DNA of 8,721 nt from assembly GCA_024635735.1 (NCBI GenBank), contig JAGXII010000213.1:1-8721 (forward strand), in the 5' to 3' direction. Positions within the stretch are counted from its first letter, which is position 1; each line of letters starts with the position of its first letter. Below are positions 4,892-8,721 of this stretch, one piece after another. This DNA comes from Christiangramia sp. (GTDB lineage: Bacteria > Bacteroidota > Bacteroidia > Flavobacteriales > Flavobacteriaceae). Both the position numbers and the translations under genes were made by a program. Under the pieces are notes generated by a model that saw only the letters and a program-made list of their open reading frames with translations, was not told the DNA's origin and searched no databases.

Positions 4892-6784
4892 TTAAAAAGG
4901 ACAGTTTTGGTCGAATTCAAAATCATTATCTGATATTCCAAAAGCATCCTGCGGCTGTACTTGCGGTAGCTCTTCTTTCTCGGGAAGTTCTTCTTCATTC
5001 ACGGGCTCTATTTTTTCCCAAGGTTTTGTCTTCATCCAGCTCCAATTCTGCCAGTAAATCTCAGGAGGGTAAGTACAATTCTCGTCGTATTCTTCTTCAA
5101 TTTCTGTAAACCTCCCGTTGTTGATATTCCATGCTTCAAACCAATCTATTCCTGCGGATCCTAAATGCTGAAACTTAACCTTTAAAGACCGGAAGTGAAT
5201 AAGGTTGCGCTCATAATCCCTTACCATACCTATGATGTTGTAAGACATGTCGAAGTGTTCTCCCCCGCCTTTTGCATGATACGCTGTAGGCATTATATAA
5301 GTTTTACTGCTGCCTTCTTTTGTGGTGAGCTTGGTAGGGTGCAGGACAAGGATTAAATGACAGTCGTTCTTCTTTACAAATTCATCAAGCAGCATGTGAT
5401 ATTCTGCAGTGTAAATATTTGTATCGCTAATAGGCACGCCGTCAAGACGTATTTTATTGAAAGGGTCCAGCACGAATATCTTTACTCCCTTTCTACGCAC
5501 CAGCTCTTCAAATTTCTTCAAGACAGACTTTAGCTCATATCGAGACTCATATTGGACGTGGTAAACACTATCTTTTATAAATTCCTTTATTTCAAGCACC
5601 TCTTCACTTTTGGTTTCGTCTTTTGAAGGCGTTCTTCCAAGCACCTTTTTAAAGAGTTTGTTGTAGTGAAGTTTAAAAGGTTCATTTTCAATAGAACAAA
5701 AAGCAGCTTTCACTCCGTACTTCATTATAAACCGAACAACCATATCGTCGATCTTCTCACTCTTTCCGGAACCAGGCGCACTCAGCATCAACGTGTACTG
5801 CTTCCATTCAAAAGAAACAGCGGCGTCCATTTGCTTTAATCCTGTAACCATTCCCCGGGGAGAGCCGTTAATCCAGAAGTCCTCCAGATCATCCCACACA
5901 TCTTCAATCGTGATAATATTTTCAAGCGGGTATTGAGTAGCTTTCTCAATAGTTTCTTGAAGCTTCAGCTTGCCATACTTCAGTAAGTATTCATTAGCGT
6001 CTTTGCAGTCTTCAAAGTCAACCAACCAAATCTTTTCGGCACCAAATCTTCGTACCAATTCCCGCTGACCTTTCTTCCCGGCATCATCATTATCAACCGC
6101 GAGGTATATTTTCTCTTTGTCTTCAAAGTATTCATAACAGTTACTCAGGTAGTCCAGATTGAGCTCTCCCTTCAAATTGAAACCGTTGGGAACCGAAGTA
6201 ACATTATACACTCCAGACTCCGCATAAGCGGCTACATCTGCTTCACCTTCCACAATTATCGCTTCCTTTAGCCCTATAATTGCGTTCAGATTGTACATGA
6301 TTTTCTCCGCGCCTTTTACCAGCTTAAAGTTTTTCTCACGGTCTCTGAATTTGATATTAATAAGCTGCTTACCTATGAAGTAATTGAATTTTATACACCT
6401 TCTGGTTTCCTGAACCTGGCCTATATATTCCGGACCTTCAGTTATTTTCAACCGGCGTATGGTAGCTTCTGATATTCCTCTTGCTTCCCAAAACTTCAAA
6501 TGACCTTCTGAATATTTAAAATTCAACTCCTGCTGTGAAGGAAGTTCATATTGCTTCGTTTGGTTCTGACGCTTATAACTGTGCAGCTGACCTTCTTCCC
6601 CGCAATGGTGGCATTGAAACCAACCTGAGTCCAGATAAGCCGTAGCGCATTTATCGGTTTTCTTTTTACGTGTATGAGAACAGAAAGGGCAGGTGCAATC
6701 AACCTTACCTGTGGTTTTGCCTTTAAGATCAAAGCCATGTATATTCCATTCCTCTACCGTAAAACCGTTGATCTCTCTACTCAT
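4892..6784 (-). CDS. Phage DNA primase-helicase (zinc finger + TOPRIM + RecA-like helicase), 630 aa
   Basis: It unwinds and primes DNA at the phage fork, like T7 gp4. The zinc-binding primase domain has C32-x2-C35 and C58-x2-C61, with C30 and C46 nearby. TOPRIM follows with VEGEAD (178-183, catalytic E179) and VDNDDAG (230-236, metal-binding D231 and D233). The helicase half starts near 310 (GMVTGLKQMDAAV) and has Walker A SAPGSGKS (335-342), an ENEP acidic motif (366-369), Walker B KIFVLDP (D440), and a late LVLHP and KGGGEHFD region (about 479-512) typical of DnaB/TWINKLE-type ATPases. The last ~40 residues are acidic and end DFEFDQNCPF, recalling the T7 gp4 tail that binds polymerase. The ATG overlaps the initiator stop by 8 bases. 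No internal frameshift is seen. Confidence 0.93.
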   Translation of the reverse strand: MSREINGFTVEEWNIHGFDLKGKTTGKVDCTCPFCSHTRKKKTDKCATAYLDSGWFQCHHCGEEGQLHSYKRQNQTKQYELPSQQELNFKYSEGHLKFWEARGISEATIRRLKITEGPEYIGQVQETRRCIKFNYFIGKQLINIKFRDREKNFKLVKGAEKIMYNLNAIIGLKEAIIVEGEADVAAYAESGVYNVTSVPNGFNLKGELNLDYLSNCYEYFEDKEKIYLAVDNDDAGKKGQRELVRRFGAEKIWLVDFEDCKDANEYLLKYGKLKLQETIEKATQYPLENIITIEDVWDDLEDFWINGSPRGMVTGLKQMDAAVSFEWKQYTLMLSAPGSGKSEKIDDMVVRFIMKYGVKAAFCSIENEPFKLHYNKLFKKVLGRTPSKDETKSEEVLEIKEFIKDSVYHVQYESRYELKSVLKKFEELVRRKGVKIFVLDPFNKIRLDGVPISDTNIYTAEYHMLLDEFVKKNDCHLILVLHPTKLTTKEGSSKTYIMPTAYHAKGGGEHFDMSYNIIGMVRDYERNLIHFRSLKVKFQHLGSAGIDWFEAWNINNGRFTEIEEEYDENCTYPPEIYWQNWSWMKTKPWEKIEPVNEEELPEKEELPQVQPQDAFGISDNDFEFDQNCPF

Positions 6785-7574
6785 GCGATGGCTTCTTTAA
6801 AGTTTTGAATCCGAAGCCGGGTTGATCCCAATTCTTTTTATCGGACAGATATTGTTCTTTCGTTCCGCGCTTTCTGTCTGCACCAGTCCAGGTCCATTCA
6901 TATTCTCCTGAAGAAGAATTTCCCTGTTTCCCTGAAATTTCATCTTCCCAATGCCTTCCATTTAACCAAGTCAAAGGATCTTTCCTAAATTTCTTTTCCG
7001 GAGTTGACTTCACATAAGCCTCTACCGTTTGAAATACTTTTACAACTTCGTCTTCAGTAAGCTTTATGAATTTATCCTGAGTTTTTGCTTTACCTGTTTT
7101 CTTATCGTATAAATCCCAAAAGCGATCAAAGTCCTTTGTTCTTTGTTTATTGTTTACTTGTTTATTGTTTACTTGTTTATCTATACTATCAATGCTTTGT
7201 ACAGTGCTTTGTACAGTGCTTTCACTTTGCTTTGACCTGTGCTTCGTAAATGCTTTATCAAGTGCTTTATCAAGTGCTTTATCAAAATTTGATAGAGCAA
7301 TTATGTTTGCTGAGTATTGATTTTTGCTTCTTTGAACCATCTTAATAAACCCGAAGTCAACTAATTCATTTAAAGCCTTGATGTAAGTGTTATAAGATTT
7401 TACTCCTATAGCATCCATAGTCATAGTAGTGGGGAATCCGAACTTGTCCTTCCATCCTAAACGGTTGCAGTGCTCAATAGCAAAAAAGAATATTGCAGAG
7501 TGTATGGGTTTTATTTTCTCTGGATTCTCAAACGAGAAATCCCAAAAACTTCTGCTTAGGTCATATCCATTCAT
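6777..7574 (-). CDS. Phage replication initiator (winged-helix, lambda O/DnaD-like), 265 aa
   Basis: The N-terminal ~95 residues look like a winged helix: FFFAIEHCNRLGW, FPTTMTMDAIGVKSYNTYIKALNELVDFGFIKMVQRS and a NQYSANII wing. This resembles phage replisome organisers that recognise origin DNA. Residues 97-145 are a low-complexity polar linker with repeated DKAL, STVQ and NNKQV. The C-terminal domain (148-211) has DFDRFWDLYDKKTGKAKTQDKF and DPLTWLNGRHWED, the 'FW..Y..K.GK...F / .WLN...W.D' form found at the end of many phage O-like proteins, where it probably contacts the helicase. The gene overlaps both neighbours (ATGA with the 59-residue gene, 8 bases with the primase-helicase). Its linker DNA is a dense direct-repeat block, listed separately, probably the origin. 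Confidence 0.8.
   Translation of the reverse strand: MNGYDLSRSFWDFSFENPEKIKPIHSAIFFFAIEHCNRLGWKDKFGFPTTMTMDAIGVKSYNTYIKALNELVDFGFIKMVQRSKNQYSANIIALSNFDKALDKALDKAFTKHRSKQSESTVQSTVQSIDSIDKQVNNKQVNNKQRTKDFDRFWDLYDKKTGKAKTQDKFIKLTEDEVVKVFQTVEAYVKSTPEKKFRKDPLTWLNGRHWEDEISGKQGNSSSGEYEWTWTGADRKRGTKEQYLSDKKNWDQPGFGFKTLKKPSHE
7143..7180 (-). repeat. AT-rich 15-bp direct repeat within the initiator gene
   Basis: TTGTTTATTGTTTAC occurs at 7143-7157 and 7158-7172, followed by the partial copy TTGTTTAT at 7173-7180. The block is almost pure A/T in one-strand-biased runs. It lies only 12 bases from the hexamer array at 7193-7285. It encodes NNKQVNNKQ in the linker. It could be the easily melted part of an origin. 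Confidence 0.8.
7193..7285 (-). repeat. Iteron array, probable replication origin inside the initiator gene
   Basis: The + strand hexamer TGCTTT (AAAGCA on the coding strand) begins at 7193, 7205, 7217, 7228, 7251, 7263 and 7275, with one variant TGCTTC at 7240. The spacings are 12, 12, 11, 12, 11, 12 and 12. Two longer units are visible: TGCTTTGTACAG twice, and TGCTTTATCAAG nearly three times. Because of the 11-bp steps the hexamer falls in different codon phases, so a repeated peptide alone does not explain it. Lambda-type phages carry origin iterons inside gene O; the same arrangement is inferred here. Confidence 0.65.
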
Positions 7575-7750
7575 ACAATGGAGTTTTTAAATTCACACAA
7601 AATTTCAATTAAGTGATCTACTTTATCGGCATCCAGGTTAACGATCTTACCCCCGTCTTGTCCGGAAATACTTATCTCAACTGAATTAGTGAAATCATCG
7701 TAATCGGCAGTAATAGTGCTGTCGTTCTGATTTGATTTTATGGTATTCAT
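7571..7750 (-). CDS. Small acidic protein, 59 aa (paralogue-like to its upstream neighbour)
   Basis: The ORF runs from ATG 7750 to TGA 7571-7573, overlapping the genes on both sides by ATGA. The product has a polar acidic N-terminus (MNTIKSNQNDSTITADYDD), then a strand SVEISISGQDGGKIVNLD and a helix ADKVDHLIEILCEFKNS. The strand-LD-helix pattern matches that of the upstream protein (YLDPAQLNDLIDVLIFVRDR), suggesting a tandem duplication. The function is not recognised. Its position directly before the initiator in a coupled operon suggests a replication-linked or regulatory role, but this is inference. Confidence 0.75.
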   Translation of the reverse strand: MNTIKSNQNDSTITADYDDFTNSVEISISGQDGGKIVNLDADKVDHLIEILCEFKNSIV

Positions 7751-7950
7751 TTGGCAGCTTTTTTACGATCCCGCACAAAAATTAATACGTCAATAAGATC
7801 GTTTAGCTGCGCAGGGTCCAGATAAGTCTCCAGATATTTCCCTTTTCTCTCTATACCTATGCTAGTGTTTTGGCATTTGGTTCCGTCTATAGAAAGTTGA
7901 ATTATCGAAAGCTCAGTTTGTGATTGTGAACAATAAATCTTATGTATCAT
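7747..7950 (-). CDS. Small protein, 67 aa (tandem partner of the 59-aa gene)
   Basis: I choose ATG 7950 (MIHKIYCSQSQTELSI) rather than the GTG at 7980, which lies inside the right-hand arm of a terminator hairpin. The product has two strands (LSIIQLSIDG, NTSIGIERKGKYLETYLD) followed by a helix (PAQLNDLIDVLIFVRDRKK). No domain is recognised. It is the first gene after the terminator at 7968-8016, with only 17 bases between the terminator's T-tract and the ATG, so its expression probably depends on read-through or a nearby promoter. Its stop overlaps the next start by ATGA. Confidence 0.7.
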   Translation of the reverse strand: MIHKIYCSQSQTELSIIQLSIDGTKCQNTSIGIERKGKYLETYLDPAQLNDLIDVLIFVRDRKKAAK

Positions 7951-7967
7951 TCTTAAAATGTTTGGAA

Positions 7968-8016
7968 TTAAAAAACCCACGAAGTTTAGAGAGGTCAGAG
8001 TCTAAACTTGTGGGTT
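7968..8016 (-). terminator. Strong leftward intrinsic terminator with 16-bp stem
   Basis: AACCCAC (7974-7980) pairs with GTGGGTT (8010-8016) and AAGTTTAGA (7982-7990) pairs with TCTAAACTT (8001-8009). Only G7981 is bulged. The loop is GAGGTCAGAG (7991-8000). Read leftward, the stem runs straight into GGGTTTTTTAATT, a classic terminator ending. It lies inside the operon, after the DnaA-like gene and before the coupled initiator genes. Confidence 0.85.
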
Positions 8017-8030
8017 GTAATATTTTTAGA

Positions 8031-8048
8031 TGTAGTTCTGACCCTACA
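8031..8048 (-). promoter_or_regulatory. Small hairpin whose loop complements the terminator loop (possible kissing interaction)
   Basis: TGTAG (8031-8035) pairs with CTACA (8044-8048) around an 8-nt loop. In the leftward transcript this loop reads GGTCAGAA. Seven of its bases (GGTCAGA, 8037-8043) are perfectly complementary to TCTGACC in the loop of the terminator hairpin (7993-7999). A loop-loop interaction could stabilise or alter termination. Complementarity is seen; function is inferred. Confidence 0.5.
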
Positions 8049-8067
8049 AGCTGCTAATATATAAAAC

Positions 8068-8562
8068 TTATACTTTAATATCATTAAAAGCACAAAAAAA
8101 TTCCTTTACTTTTTTAGAGTCGAGTATTATTTCAACTTCTTCAGGGTTTTTTGCGCTGATAATTTTATCTATCAACTCCAGCTTAGCCTTTACAAACGCA
8201 TTGTTAGCCTCACATTTTGCACGAATCAAGTCGTATAAAAGATTGTATTCCTTCCGGAAGCTCTTGTCGCTGTCAATAATATCCTGCACCGCTTTACATG
8301 CGTGCATTACCGTGGCATGATCGTAAGCCTTTATATTGTAGTATTCACTGCAATAAGCCCCAATCACTCCATAAGGAACGTCTATTATCTTTATTTCACG
8401 GGCTAGTTTCATAAAAATATGCCGCTTAAAAACTATGGACCGTTTCCTGGTGTGCTCGAATAACTGGTATCCGTTTATCCCATAAAACTCACATAATCCT
8501 TTGTCTATCACCCGGAAATAAGAAATCTCCTCATTTAAAGGTGGCCTCATGTGTTTTTTCAT
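8068..8562 (-). CDS. Stand-alone DnaA domain IV-like DNA-binding protein, 164 aa
   Basis: Residues ~17-112 align by eye with DnaA domain IV, the DnaA-box-binding domain. They show VIDKGLCEFYGINGYQLF (helix 1), TRKRSIVFKRHIFMKLARE (basic loop and helix), then IGAYCSEYYNIKAYDHATVMHACKAV, which contains the signature DHATVMHA (81-88; DHTTVLHA in E. coli). The AAA+ and domain I parts of DnaA are absent, and no Walker motifs are present. The segment before the signature is a few residues longer than in E. coli. The C-terminal ~50 residues form charged helices. It may bind origin or DnaA-box DNA to recruit or antagonise host DnaA. Its start (8562) has the clearest Shine-Dalgarno of the window, AAAGGAG, 3 bases from ATG. 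A second ATG at 8550 is possible. Confidence 0.8.
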   Translation of the reverse strand: MKKHMRPPLNEEISYFRVIDKGLCEFYGINGYQLFEHTRKRSIVFKRHIFMKLAREIKIIDVPYGVIGAYCSEYYNIKAYDHATVMHACKAVQDIIDSDKSFRKEYNLLYDLIRAKCEANNAFVKAKLELIDKIISAKNPEEVEIILDSKKVKEFFCAFNDIKV

Positions 8563-8565
8563 TTT

Positions 8566-8574
8566 CTCCTTTTT
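8566..8574 (-). promoter_or_regulatory. Shine-Dalgarno site for the DnaA-like gene
   Basis: AAAAAGGAG on the leftward strand lies 3 bases before ATG 8562 and 15 bases before the in-frame ATG 8550. Neither spacing is ideal. It stands out because the other genes here have AT-rich, SD-less starts. Confidence 0.6.
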
Positions 8575-8592
8575 GTCGTAACTACCTGAATA

Positions 8593-8721
8593 TCAGAAAG
8601 GTAAATCGTCGAAATCCTCTTCATTAACATTATCTGCCGGTTCAAACTGTTGGTTGGCCGGTGCCTGTGCATTACCTCCAGACACTTTATCAATCTTCCA
8701 GGCTGAAGTTTTGTAAAACGA
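8593..8721 (-). CDS. ssb: Single-stranded DNA-binding protein, C-terminal 42 residues (5' end outside window)
   Basis: The leftward frame is open from the right edge to TGA 8593-8595. It reads SFYKTSAWKIDKVSGG, then a Gln/Ala/Pro/Asn-rich flexible linker (NAQAPANQQFEPADN), and ends VNEEDFDDLPF. The acidic tip with DDLPF is the conserved partner-binding tail of bacterial and phage SSB, which docks replication and recombination proteins. The OB fold is outside the window, so the assignment rests on tail and linker. It precedes the DnaA-like gene by 30 bases and is probably the upstream member of the same operon. Confidence 0.8.
   Translation of the reverse strand, partial: SFYKTSAWKIDKVSGGNAQAPANQQFEPADNVNEEDFDDLPF

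Noticed and set aside
7143..7285. CRISPR array
   Set aside because: The units are 12-15 bp, contiguous and without unique spacers, inside a coding gene; iterons fit better.
7951..7980. GTG start at 7980 extending the 67-aa protein by 10 residues
   Set aside because: The start codon and following codons lie in the terminator stem and T-tract; the ATG at 7950 clears the hairpin.
8584..8603. TACCT/AGGTA and CTGA/TCAG inverted repeats at the SSB stop as an operator
   Set aside because: The arms are only 4-5 bp and partly coding; no matching copy was found elsewhere in the window.

Overview
The window looks like part of a tailed-phage or prophage genome from a Bacteroidetes host, probably the Flavobacteriia. 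The basis is moderate to low GC, mostly weak or AT-rich ribosome-binding regions with one clear Shine-Dalgarno, and gene families typical of phages in that group. It holds the 3' end of a rightward structural gene and almost all of a leftward replication, recombination and nucleotide-metabolism operon. The two modules converge at about position 1400. I see no rRNA, tRNA, CRISPR array, transposase or integrase.

Left edge (1-1385, + strand): the C-terminal 460 residues of a large phage protein with an LPD38-type polyvalent/virion domain. It ends at a hairpin terminator (1391-1428) that also overlaps the end of a 43-codon gene on the opposite strand. Positions 1404-2030 carry two small leftward genes of unknown function. 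To their right (1895-1966) is a long nested inverted repeat that could be a terminator or an integron attC-like site.

Replication/recombination operon (8721 to 2031, - strand, in transcription order): the SSB C-terminus ending in the acidic tip EEDFDDLPF; a stand-alone DnaA domain IV protein; an untranslated stretch with a 16-bp-stem terminator whose loop is complementary to the loop of an upstream hairpin; two tiny, apparently paralogous proteins; a winged-helix replication initiator; a 630-residue zinc-finger/TOPRIM/RecA primase-helicase; two Cys/His-rich HNH-like proteins with an unknown small protein between them; a NinB-like recombination protein; two more small phage proteins; a SAM-dependent methyltransferase-like protein; and a nucleoside 2-deoxyribosyltransferase-like protein. 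Most neighbours overlap by ATGA or lie within about 20 bases, so they are probably translationally coupled.

The genes fit one replisome. The initiator gene contains a block of eight hexamers spaced 11-12 bp across all three codon phases, beside an AT-rich repeat. That is the arrangement of a lambda-type origin inside gene O. The DnaA-like protein may bind DNA at or near the origin, the primase-helicase would unwind and prime, and SSB would coat single strands. The NinB-like/HNH pair resembles the lambda Orf and Rap recombination functions.
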